From Phoronis australis (taxonomy: Eukaryota; Phoronida; Phoronidae): a stretch of 64,000 nucleotides of DNA. Shown here one piece after another: positions 46,201-54,890 of the stretch. The notes under the pieces were generated by a model. That model was not told the origin of the DNA. It did not search any database and worked only from the letters and a program-made list of their open reading frames with translations. A program made the translations under genes and the position numbers. How positions within the stretch are numbered: the first letter of the stretch is position 1; each line of letters starts with the position of its first letter. The stretch is taken from positions 837,661 to 901,660 of the forward strand of contig NMRA01000009.1 in assembly GCA_002633005.1 (NCBI GenBank), written 5' to 3'.

Positions 46201-49200
46201 GTTCATTGCTCCGAGGGTTCACTACTCCGAAAATATCTAAAATTTCTGACTGAGGTGTAATTTATATAATCTTACATGAAAAAATAAACGATACTTCAAT
46301 TATTAGATGCACTGAGTGGTGTATCTATACCGAAAACAACGCCCGGATTTCATGCGCATGCGAAATTGCCTGGGTCTGGGTGTCTTACGAATATGGAGAA
46401 ATAAGTACGTACTTGCATTTTTAAAAGAATATGAAGTAGGGATAATAATGAATTATCAACCACTATACATTCATCAAAACCATGTCGTTTCACAGCGCAA
46501 CTGAAAAGTTTAGGGCCGCTGCGATTCAACCTCACCCACCGGAACCATGCGCGCGGCGGGGTCGAAACTAAATGTACATGTAGTTAGTAGGCTACCCTGT
46601 TCCTGCCAGTCTCCAGAGAGTCCTATTCAGACTACTTAAATTCAAAAGCGCTGTTGGTCGCCGCAGCCTTGAACCGTGCCCCAGACGTTGTCCCTGCTTG
46701 AGAATGAGTCGTTAGTTAGATTCAAGAATCACGATTGAAAGTGATTGGAACTGAGCTCATTTGTAAACAACGTAATCATGTTTTAAGAGCTATTCAACTT
46801 TTGCATACCCTTTAAACGGTTAATAAATGGACACAAATGCAATATTTCATTCAAGTCAGTTCCGACTTATTAGAAGACAGTCCGAGTAATGAACTATCGG
46901 AATTCTGGACTCGGAATTGTGGACATTCGAAGAAGTGAACTTTCGAAGGTAACGAAATTTCGGAGTAGTGAACCTTCGAAATAGTGCCATGTAACCTTGG
47001 AAATCTTTTCTATCAAGTTTGTTGCTCTAATGACAGTCTGCGAGCCTGTGAACCATTGACACTGATTGACAAGAAAACACTTTCTTCATTTTATTAGGTC
47101 TAGACCTGCTTTCCGTAACAATGTGAACATGCAAGAAAACATGGTAGTTAAATGTCTGGTTTTTGAACAACCACGAAGACTGCCTGTAGAGAACTTTCCG
47201 CCGGCATCTACTGGAAACGCACACATATGTACACGCGTGCATGTCAATCCACCAATCCACAATCAAAATGGACACTGGATGAACAACATATATGACGATC
47301 ACTTTCAATTCGAAATTTGAAAATGCCTGCACTTTACCGTACTGTGCTATCACTGAGTACACCAACGTAGCAGATAACAAACATTTTCTGCTGTTTTGTT
47401 TCTTGGTCGATTTTAAGGCATTTAGACCGCTTGGGAGCTCTCTCGCTGCTAAATAGCTTAGCTAAGCATAAACATTTACGTCTAGACTCCCTTGGTACTC
47501 TATGGTTAAGCCACCACGCGCATTCAATGCCGATGAATAACATAAAGCCTCCTGTAATCGTCTGCACGATCCTGTCATCTACTCAAACACCACTCGTGCA
47601 AAGTTGGCCGGGTACGGCCCGTTGATTAGGTGACGCGTTTTGATAAGAGTCAAATTCAAAATTTTTACTAACTTAGTTGTCATTGTAGTTTGTAGTTGTG
47701 CCAGTAGCTGCAACATTTTTTTATTGTTGTAGCCATCTATGCCCCCCGGCTACGGGCCTGTTAACGTCTGCAAGATCGTCTTCTACTCAAACACTACTCG
47801 GGCCAAGTTGGCCGGGTACGACCCGATGCCAGGTGAAGCGCTTTGAATCAGGGAGCAAACCTCAAAATATTATCAACTTAGTTATCATTGTATGCAGTAG
47901 CAGTTGCTGCAACAATCTTGTTGTTGTTCATCTACTTCCTTAACGGATATGACGAGGCTGGATCTTTTCCGCGGGGGAGGGGTTTTATCGAACCCCTCGA
48001 ACTCCCCTGGCTACGGGGCCTGATTTGAGAGAAGACTAGTCACACGGTAGTTCAAAGGTATTCTAGGGTCGTCTGTAGAATTCTTAGGTATCTGGATTAC
48101 AATTGCCTTATACCAATCAGAAGGCATTAGATCACGTTTTAAAGATGTATTAAACAATTGGTTAGAAAAACCAAGAATAACTTCGAAGCTAACACCTCAT
48201 AAGGTATACAGTCATAGCCGAGGGCTCTCTTATTCTTTGTTTACATAACATATTTCTAACCTCATCAAAAGAGCTTTCACAATTTAAGCCATGATCAATT
48301 ATATTAGAACAATCACATTCTAACTGCTTACGCAAATTCAAGGTTTCCAAATAAAATTCATCATCAATTCAGAACTGTTTTTAAATAATTGTTCGTAATC
48401 ATTTATTTAGATCAAAATTTCTATCAGAGTTTATTTTATTATTTGAATCCAAGCCTTCCAGGAGAACGCTAAACTGCTTTAGTCTCAATTTTTAACATAT
48501 GCCCAGAAATCGTTAGGATTTTCCGTATTCAGATTCTCAATTTCAACCTGAACTTTCAACTGGTAAGAATCATTCGCGCATTTATTTTTTTTGTCAAATT
48601 TATATTGGTCAGACAAGAATAATTGTAATTTTGTAATGTAACCAATTTATATTGGTCAGACAAGAATAATTGTTTTGTAATGTAACCAATTTATATTGGT
48701 CAGACAAGAATAATTGTTTGTAATGTAACCAATTTATATTGGTCAGACAAGAATAATTGTTTGTAATGTAACCAATTTATATTGGTCAGACAAGAATAAT
48801 TGTTTTGTAATGTAACCAATTTATATTGGTCAGACAAGAATAATTGTTTGTAATGTAACCAATTTATATTGGTCAGACAAGAATAATTGTTTGTAATGTA
48901 ACCAATTCCCACATCCTCATTAACTTCTTGAAAGTTGTTCTTCAATGCACTTTAATATTTTCCACAATTCGTTAAGTTCCAAATTCCGATATGGCTGATT
49001 CCTTTTAAAATACGTTCTAAGTTTACGGCTCGGATAATAATCCAGCAAGAATTCCATTTCTTTATTAATAAGTCAATAAATGATTGATATAATTTCTGAA
49101 GTTGGTTCTGATGTTTATCAGATAACAATAATAAACAAAAAATTTCTTCATCAAATGTCACGCTATTCCTAAATTCTGCCGGGATATTAGAGTTGTCATA

Positions 49201-50180
49201 TTTACGTTTTTAGAAAGAGTAGTTGAATCTAAAGGTGTGTCGATACCAGGTAAACACACACCAGGCGATACCAGGTAAACACACACCAGGCGATACCAGG
49301 TAAACACACACCAGGCGAGGAGATATGAAACCTTAAATCAAGAACAGAATGATCTGTTGATTTACATCTCAACCCAATCAATGCGTGGATATCTAGCATA
49401 TCAAATAATATCAGAAATCTTAGGAACAGAAAACGATACACAAGTCTTCAAATTACTTTGGTCAGTTAAAATATCTACTACAACACCATTGCCTCTACCC
49501 GAGACAGAGGTATAGTTGCCATATACTGCCACTAACAATATCTAATTTCGAATCTTTCAAAAAGTCAACCCTAGATCGATTGGTTTGAAAATCTATCACC
49601 TGTTTTTGGCCTACTTCGTCAATATCTTGAATGAAATCTAGTTTTCACCTGTTCTTGCGTTAAAATCCCCATAGATAAAGAAATGGTCAACGTCACTGAA
49701 GTTATACAATTGATTGATTAGATGAGAATAAATGTCATCAATGTTCAGCAGACCAGGCACTGAGTTCACGCCGACGGGAACCTGTCCTAAAAATACGGGT
49801 GGATTTCGTTGAATTACTGTGCACACGACTTTACAATAATACGTAATAATACTACTTAGAATAATAGGTGCTACATAAATAAATATAGAAATTAATAACC
49901 CCATTTTATCATTTATGTCAATCTTGTATTACTTTAAATCTGTTATTGGTTTTTCAATGTTAGTTGATCACACATTGTCGTGATGACGTTTAGTCCAAGC
50001 TTTGTGACGACCTTCTAAAATGGACTATATTAAGCGGTTTCGTTATTTTTAGAAGTTCTGCTATTTTATCTTACAGGTGACAGACCAGAATCTATCATGG
50101 ATAAAAATTTAGAAGAACGAGCCTCTTATCTCTTGCAAACGGAAAGCAGTATTCAAAAGCCTTATGGTAGCAAGCAGTAA
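35000..50180 (+). CDS. PDZ/ALP-type (PDLIM-like) protein, four exons, no LIM domain
   Basis: Exons are 35000-35116, 40603-40754, 43034-43203 and 50077-50180, with GT/AG borders and phases 0, 2 and 1, giving 180 residues. Residues 1-90 form a PDZ domain with the PDLIM/ZASP-type carboxylate loop PWGFRLHGG, then GMRPGDEVLMI and MTHAEAKMAIL. Residues ~125-150 (RSFQMLSQHLAESEAGG) resemble the ALP-family linker region (DUF4749-like). PDLIM proteins anchor partners to alpha-actinin and the actin cytoskeleton, usually with one or three C-terminal LIM domains. Here a stop follows KPYGSKQ and an AATAAA comes 103 bases later, so this is a LIM-less form. LIM exons downstream by alternative splicing cannot be excluded, but none was seen here. 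The start context (GCCAAGATGG) is good. Confidence 0.85.
35117..36680. other. PDLIM intron 1, first part; repeat copy at 36090
   Basis: No exon was seen. 36090-36185 (ATGTCATCAGGATTCTTACG) shares an ordered block with 36828-36928 (CATCAGGATTCTGACATTG), so they are copies of one dispersed repeat. Confidence 0.4.
36740..36812 (-). repeat. tRNA-like segment, possible SINE head
   Basis: On the minus strand TTGGCGCAGTGAG resembles an RNA polymerase III A box, and 38 bases later GGATTCGAATCTC resembles a B box. The spacing is a little short for a real tRNA, and a full cloverleaf is not evident, so a tRNA-derived SINE or tRNA pseudogene is more likely. Confidence 0.35.
36960..37035 (-). repeat. Inverted partner of 38590-38670
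   Basis: CATAGACCGGGCACGCG and CGCCATATTGGAGAGTGTT here mirror CACTCTCCAATATGGC and CGTGTGCCCGGTCTATGTG at 38590-38670. The two ~75-base segments face each other 1.6 kb apart, as terminal repeats would. Confidence 0.5.
37036..38589. other. PDLIM intron 1, middle; hAT-like end at 37850-37905
   Basis: CCCTAAATCCGCCTATGAC near 37890 is the right end of a family with CATAGGCGGATTTAGGG termini (compare 26786-27089 and 55012). The matching left end is not clear. Otherwise nothing was found. Confidence 0.35.
39345..39690 (+). repeat. Dispersed repeat family T, copy 2, with internal 67-bp duplication
   Basis: It matches 33440-33660. Within it TTTCGAGTCTGAATTCGAAA occurs twice in a row (~39400-39440). 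A 67-base unit (starting ACTTAT, with GCGTACTCGAGCAGAGAC) is duplicated at 39521-39587 and 39588-39654. Confidence 0.8.
39920..39962 (-). repeat. tRNA-like A/B box pair
   Basis: The minus strand shows TGGCTTAGCGGTAGA (A-box-like) and, 31 bases from its start, GGGTTCGATTT (B-box-like). The distance is too short for a full tRNA, so it may be a SINE remnant or a tRNA pseudogene with the anticodon arm deleted. Confidence 0.3.
40163..40212. repeat. AGC/CAG microsatellite, ~16 units
   Basis: Pure AGC repeats, followed by AGTAGTAGTAAT. It lies in PDLIM intron 1. The poly-leucine frame on the minus strand is not a gene. Confidence 0.95.
40755..43033. other. PDLIM intron 2; short 11-bp tandem at 41624
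   Basis: 41624-41660 holds an 11-bp unit (GAGTCATAACG and GGGTCATAACG) about 3.4 times. No exon or named element was otherwise seen. Confidence 0.45.
43204..44420. other. PDLIM intron 3, first part; AT-rich
   Basis: AT-rich sequence, with an AATA-type microsatellite around 43752-43776. No gene. Confidence 0.4.
46149..46230. repeat. Subterminal array in element H, left
   Basis: Five imperfect units of GAAGGTTCACTACTCC (~17 bp). The inverse array lies at 46925-46985; both are also present in the second copy (53796-53830 and 57764-57855). Confidence 0.75.
46925..46985. repeat. Subterminal array in element H, right (inverse)
   Basis: Units read AGTGAACTTTCGAAGG and AGTGAACCTTCGAA, the complement of the left array. 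Confidence 0.75.
48597..48907. repeat. 43-47-bp tandem repeat, seven copies, with palindromic CCAAT core
   Basis: Units start at 48597, 48644, 48688, 48731, 48774, 48818 and 48861. Each contains TTATATTGGTCAGACAAGAA and ends GTAATGTAACC. At each junction ACCAATTTATATTGGT is an inverted repeat, giving paired CCAAT/ATTGG boxes. The array lies in the LINE ORF2 linker. Confidence 0.92.
49241..49315. repeat. 25-bp tandem repeat, three exact copies
   Basis: CGATACCAGGTAAACACACA plus CCAGG, at 49241, 49266 and 49291, in the LINE region just after the endonuclease part. Confidence 0.95.
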
Positions 50181-50283
50181 AAAGAGCACTTCCAGACGAG
50201 CATGCGCACGATGCATGCAATGTTTCTTGCGATCTAGAGAAACAAAAACATATTCTGCCTTGAGCCAAAAACTACAACGTTGC

Positions 50284-50289
50284 AATAAA
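50284..50289 (+). terminator. Polyadenylation signal of the PDLIM-like gene
   Basis: AATAAA lies 103 bases after the stop codon at 50178-50180. Confidence 0.6.
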
Positions 50290-50998
50290 ATGAAGTTAAC
50301 AGCTGCGATGTCAATTATTTACATACAGATCTACGATCACAATGCTGTTTGAAGGTATACGGTGTTCTCTCCCTGCATCTATCAAACATAGTGCTACGCA
50401 GTGGTTGAAATGTTTTGCATATTGTTTGGAAATTTTGGGCCATGTTTGAAAAGCCCGAGTTTTGTCTGAAAATGGCTGAAATCGTGATAAATAGCCGTAC
50501 TTGTTTATATTATTTTAGTGCTCAGCGAATGAAAAAGGTGTATCTTTAGCTGTTTTTTTTTTGAATTAACAGAAAGGGAAATTGGGACGCGAAAACATGA
50601 CGCGCAATTTGCACCATGTTTGAAGTCTTGCTCAGGGAGAAGCCTAGTATATGCATTAAATGGCCGAAGGGTCCAACCTTCAAATAACCGTCGAATGTGC
50701 TAACGAAGCTAATCTAAGAAATTGTTAATGCTAACAAAATAAACATAGGGAGCTAAGGAGATACAAAGAACAGTCTTGTTATTTGTCACTAGTCTCTTTC
50801 TATGCATTTTAATGCAGGCATATACGATTTGTATCGTTTCAACTGTAAGATTTTAATATGAATTTATTAATAAATGTGAATGCAATTTTTATGGGCACAA
50901 GATTTTTTGTCGCATATTTTCCATAAATATTATGAATACCATTATATTTTTTCCACCGAGTATTTCCAGTGAGTGTACTGGTCGACATCTAACTTACA
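50290..50998. other. Spacer between convergent PDLIM-like and GPCR genes
   Basis: AT-rich, presumably the 3' UTRs of both genes. No feature otherwise. Confidence 0.4.
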
Positions 50999-52054
50999 TT
51001 ACAATGTAGTGCACTCGTACGTTGATTCGGTGCATTCCGATGAAAATTTTCTGTCTTTCATGCATCCCGATGTTATTTGGGGCAATGGCGTTGTCTCTTG
51101 TCGTTTTGCCGATAACTTTAGTTTATGGCAGTTTTGTATTCCTAGTAAACTAGTAAAGGCAGAGCGAAATTTTGGGAGGCGGAAATGATAAATTAGAGGA
51201 TTTACACATGAATTCATTGTAGCTAACAAGTAAGAAAACAGGCGCAAGTAATCTAGCGCAGTTGATTCCGTTTTGGGAGACAAACATAAAATAAATGTAA
51301 CAAAACACAGTGGGAACAGACATATGCAGAAGAGTCCAACCACTAGGCTAAATGTCTTCACTGCTGGTAAATTGCGAATAACATTGGCGGTCTGGTGGTA
51401 TTTGGTTTTTACATACGCCAAGTGAAACAGCTTGATATATATTACAACGATCGCAAGAGATACTAAAATTGTTTCCCCTGACGCAAACAACAGGTATTCT
51501 GGTACAAACACTTTGAGATAGGCGCATTCGATACCCTCGTACCACCTGTTGACACCACAGAATGGTAATAGTCCTGTAACCAGACTATAACACCAGACGC
51601 ACGAGCACACCTTAGCTACCTTGCGTGACGTCACGATAATGGGGTGGTGCAAAGGTTTTGTCAGTCCGATGCACCGGTCGACGGCTATGCAGAAGAGAAA
51701 AAGCACAGACGATCCGGTAGAAACGTAAAACGAACAATATCGCAGCAAACATAAAGCGTACACACTTTTTAACTTTGGCCAGATGTTCAGTACAGTTTGT
51801 ATGGAAAGTCCAGAGAGACCCACTATAAAGTCAGCCAGACTTAGGTTCACAACAAAAATGTTGCAAGGAGTTCGCAGCCGACGGAATTTTGCGTAAGCAA
51901 CGATAACTAAAAGATTACCACATATTGCTATAATAGAGATTAGAACCTGTAGCGATATGAGAATTGTTCTTTGCGGCTCTTCTTCAATGATCGTTTCCAG
52001 AAAATTTTCAGATGTTATATTCTCCGACCTTTTATCCATTTTTGACGTCGTCAT
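50999..52054 (-). CDS. Class A (rhodopsin-like) GPCR, adenosine-receptor-like orphan, single exon
   Basis: Intact 351-residue frame with seven hydrophobic segments. The N-terminus has a glycosylation site (NIT, residue 12). TM1 has GN at 46-47, TM2 LSLAD (Asp75), TM3 starts at Cys102 and ends VDRC (residues 125-128; DRC instead of DRY). TM4 has Trp154, ECL2 has Cys177 for the usual disulphide, and TM7 has NPLIY (285-289). TM6 reads CLFP instead of CWxP, so the toggle Trp is lost. Position 3.32 is Phe, not Asp, which argues against an amine receptor. The ECL2/TM5 region (C...FVPEYLLF) recalls adenosine receptors, but the Asn at 6.55 needed for adenosine is Thr. The ligand is unknown. It is a plasma-membrane protein, convergent with the PDLIM-like gene about 0.8 kb away. 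Confidence 0.9.
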   Translation of the reverse strand: MTTSKMDKRSENITSENFLETIIEEEPQRTILISLQVLISIIAICGNLLVIVAYAKFRRLRTPCNIFVVNLSLADFIVGLSGLSIQTVLNIWPKLKSVYALCLLRYCSFYVSTGSSVLFLFCIAVDRCIGLTKPLHHPIIVTSRKVAKVCSCVWCYSLVTGLLPFCGVNRWYEGIECAYLKVFVPEYLLFASGETILVSLAIVVIYIKLFHLAYVKTKYHQTANVIRNLPAVKTFSLVVGLFCICLFPLCFVTFILCLSPKTESTALDYLRLFSYLLATMNSCVNPLIYHFRLPKFRSAFTSLLGIQNCHKLKLSAKRQETTPLPQITSGCMKDRKFSSECTESTYECTTL

Positions 52055-52934
52055 GGCACTTTTATAGGATGAATTATAATCCCATTCAAGTTTTCATCGG
52101 TTATGTTCTCCTAGCAACTTTACAGCGTCCAACTCGACACATCAGCTTTAGAGTCATTCATTTAAATTTTGAGTCGCGCAATCCGCTCACATGTTTAAGA
52201 CATCACGGCTACCTCCCAAGTGCGTATTCACAGAAAGACACACTGTTTTATACGACACCCGTTTTCACACTAATCCGGCTTCATATGTTACCATGGTGAA
52301 TCCCAAAGCTAATGTGACGCAGTGTTCTACAGCTACATTATGGTAATCGTCAGTCGTGTAGTGTTGTCTCCCTTGTAATGCTACGCGCCGCCGTAGTATC
52401 TAGATGTTGTTCGGCGTTGCTTCCCTTAGCGAGTTGATCTATGTAATATTATAATGCAACTCTTTATCACGTAGATGTTAATAAGCAAAACACAAGACTG
52501 TTCATCCCACCAGCATTGATTAAACAATAACACCACCTGGTGGGCTTTCCTAAGCATTCGATCAGTCAAGGTCGCAATAGGAACTATTTTAAAACCACAA
52601 AAATTACACAAAAATATGTACACTTATCTGCTTTCATATATTATCGTGGAGCTTACTCATTGATTTAAAATCATGTTAAGAATCGAATTTCGTCGAACAA
52701 TTTTGCTCCACACAAAACCGCTTGCAATATTCGCATATTTCGTTCTTAGCGTACAGACACAAAACATAACTTGTGTGTTGATTTGCTGTGGCTTACAACA
52801 CAAATTCGAACATCCACACGGAGTACTCACTACTTAATTGATTTTGTACGCGGACTCACGAAATGGTGCAAAGTTGAGGACATACGTTTGGCTTCTATTA
52901 GTGGGTTATGGCGTCATGTGGCCATTCAGCTCGA
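52055..52934. other. GPCR upstream region; nothing recognised
   Basis: It should contain the GPCR promoter (minus strand). No TATA box or repeat was noted. Confidence 0.35.
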
Positions 52935-53140
52935 AGCCCATTTGGCGAAGTGGGCAAAAAGGTTCGCCTCAGAGAAACAAAAAGTCCGTGGAAACAAAAG
53001 TCCACTAAATTAAAAAGGCGCAGACGCACAGTTCACAGTACTGAAGGTGGTACCCCGTCTTTATTAGTCCTCCAGCTTTTTTCTTAGCAAAAGGTCCACT
53101 TGGCCAGAAAGTCGAGCCCCCCAAACTAGAGACTGGGTGC
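52935..53140 (+). repeat. Dispersed repeat family G, copy 3
   Basis: GGGCAAAAAGGTTCGCC, AAAAGTCCACTAAAT, AAAAGGCGCAGACGCACAG, GCAAAAGGTCCACTTGG and GTCGAGCCCCCC followed by GACTGGGTGCGTGC occur in the same order as copy 2. Confidence 0.7.
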
Positions 53141-54043
53141 GTGCAAGGTGTTTGGATACTTCACCGACTTGGCGATTCAGTTGAATATAGGTTCAATAAT
53201 TTAAAACTGTTTTTAGGAGAGGTACCGGTATTCAGATTCGTCGGAAAATCAATGTCAGTACTGATCTCAACAATTGCGCAATCCTTCGCCGACCTTGTTA
53301 GATATAAATGCAGGCACAAAAACCGGCACTAAAGCTCGCTATTTTGGCATAGATACGTCATCTCATCAAAGGCCGTAGCCAGCATTGCGTGGGGGTGTGG
53401 GGTGGATTTCTATAACGGTGGACCTTTGATATTTTGCAAAAGTCGACACTGTAGAGTTTTCAGTAAGGCCCTTAATGCAGCTTAATTGGGGGGAAGGGAA
53501 ATCTGTACACAATGATGACTCTCAGATCTGTGTTCTTGAGATGAGTCGGAATTCGTAATACCAGAAATAAGGATGCCTTGACAGTTGCTCGCAAAGGACG
53601 GGACTCAAATTCGGATACATGTGGTCCAGAGAACGTTCTTGCCAAACCAGGCCTTCCTTAAAAGAGGGATTACACCTCGTTACGTAGTCAGACGGAAAGA
53701 GGCCTATTTAGTCTGAAATTGATTTGACGGATTTTTTATCCGGTTGTATTTATGCATGTTACTTAATTACATCGCTGGAAATGGGAACAGCCCACTATTC
53801 TAAAAGTTCACTTCTTCTAAGGTTCACTACTCCAAAAATATCTAAAATTTCGGAATCAGGTGTAGTTTTTTTTTACTTTTGCATGCAAAAGTGAACGATA
53901 CTTTGGTTTTCAAAGTTTAGATGCACTGAGTTGTGTACTCATACCTAAAACAACATCCGGATACTATTGATTTCCTGCGCATACGAAATTGCCCTCATGT
54001 CTTACGAATACGGAAAAATGAATACGTACTCGCGCATTCTTAA

Positions 54044-54694
54044 AAGGACACCAAACCCAGTTTTGGTCTACTAACGGATAATAAAAATGACTTTACCATC
54101 CAGTTATCTGAAACAAAATAATGCTCCACAACCCTCGACAACCCTCAAAAGTTAGGAGAATTTTTTGAAAAGTCCTTTTAAAGGCTGCTAAACGAGCAAG
54201 TGTGACCTACGCTTTTTGCGAATTACATGACGGCAACTGTGGGACAAGATCACCCACCAAGGACCATAATGTCCAATCTGTGACATAGGGAGCAGGAGAT
54301 TTTAGTTGATTCCTTCCCTTAAAAGGATAAACTATACACTGTTTCTGTCAACTGCTGACTTGAAAGATGTAAGTAGGGATCAAATAACAGTTTATGTCCC
54401 CTATCTCACGAACTGATTATGGACCTTGGTGGATGGTCTAATTCCCCACAGTTGCCGTGTAACTCATTAAAAGTGTAGGTCACACTTTCCCCTTTAGCAG
54501 ACTTTGGAGGAAAATTATAAAAAAACATTCAGTTTTGAGGGTTTCTGAGGGATACAGAGCATTACTTTGTTCAAGAGAACTGGATAGTAAAGTCGTTCTT
54601 TGGTATCTCTTAATAGGTCAAAACTTAGAAGATTAGCAGGTGTCAGAACGAAGATTGGTGGAAATAATCAAATTTAATAGGCTTCAGCATCCTT
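54044..54694. mobile_element. Foldback element with TTAA/TTAC flanks, nested in H copy 2
   Basis: Arms of ~250 bases (54068-54320 and, inverted, ~54400-54640) share GTGACCTAC(G/A)CTTTT and GGCAACTGTGGG. TTAA at 54040-54043 and TTAC at 54695-54698 flank it, and the ends read AAGGACACC and AAGGATGCT. One arm also occurs alone at 31297-31634. H copy 1 lacks this insertion. Confidence 0.7.
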
Positions 54695-54890
54695 TTACAA
54701 AAGTCCGAAGTAAGAATATTGGTGAATTGTCAACCACGATACATTCAGCAAATACATATCAAGATCCCATCATTCACAGCCCAGAAAAATTTAAGGCCGC
54801 CGCGTCTCAACCTCACACAGCGGAACCACGCGCACGGGCGTGTAAAAACTAAATGTAGTTAGTAGGTTACCCTGTCCCTGACAGTCTTAA

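Larger units (their letters stand above)
45716..48022. mobile_element. hAT-like non-autonomous element H, copy 1, inserted in the LINE
   Basis: Ends are CACCCGTAGCCAGC (left) and, complemented, CAGGCCCCGTAGCCAGGGG (right). It is flanked by ATTTGACA (45708-45715) and ATTTGAGA (48023-48030), an 8-bp duplication with one change. The LINE reading continues directly across the two flanks, which proves the insertion. Inside, a 17-bp-type array (GAAGGTTCACTACTCC) lies at 46149-46230, and its inverse (AGTGAACCTTCGAA) at 46930-46985, around a ~700-base core. No transposase frame is recognised. The same element, with further insertions, lies at 53367-58743. Confidence 0.85.
44424..49950 (-). mobile_element. 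Non-LTR retrotransposon (LINE) ORF2 relic in PDLIM intron 3, split by a hAT-like element
   Basis: Read on the minus strand from high to low coordinates. An apurinic-type endonuclease is at ~49200-49910 (FIYGDFNARTG, then SRVDFLKDSKLDIVSG and DHSVLDLRF). A linker follows (IENLNTENPNDFWAYVKN, ~48490-48560). The RT starts at ~48120 (PSDWYKAIVIQIPKNSTDDP) and resumes at ~45700 (YKLFSTVLNN, VDEQNGFR, SCIDHMYVLSS). It continues with YINDLA, then HADDIALLSENENDMQDML (the YADD box with Tyr changed to His) at 45230, and YLGGILDQ. The C-terminal part continues to ~44424. Layout and motifs fit the CR1/Jockey-like group. Many stops and frame breaks make it inactive. Confidence 0.85.

Noticed and set aside
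48597-48907. CRISPR-like direct repeat array
   Set aside because: Units are contiguous with no unique spacers, and the context is a eukaryotic LINE in an intron; it is an ordinary tandem repeat.
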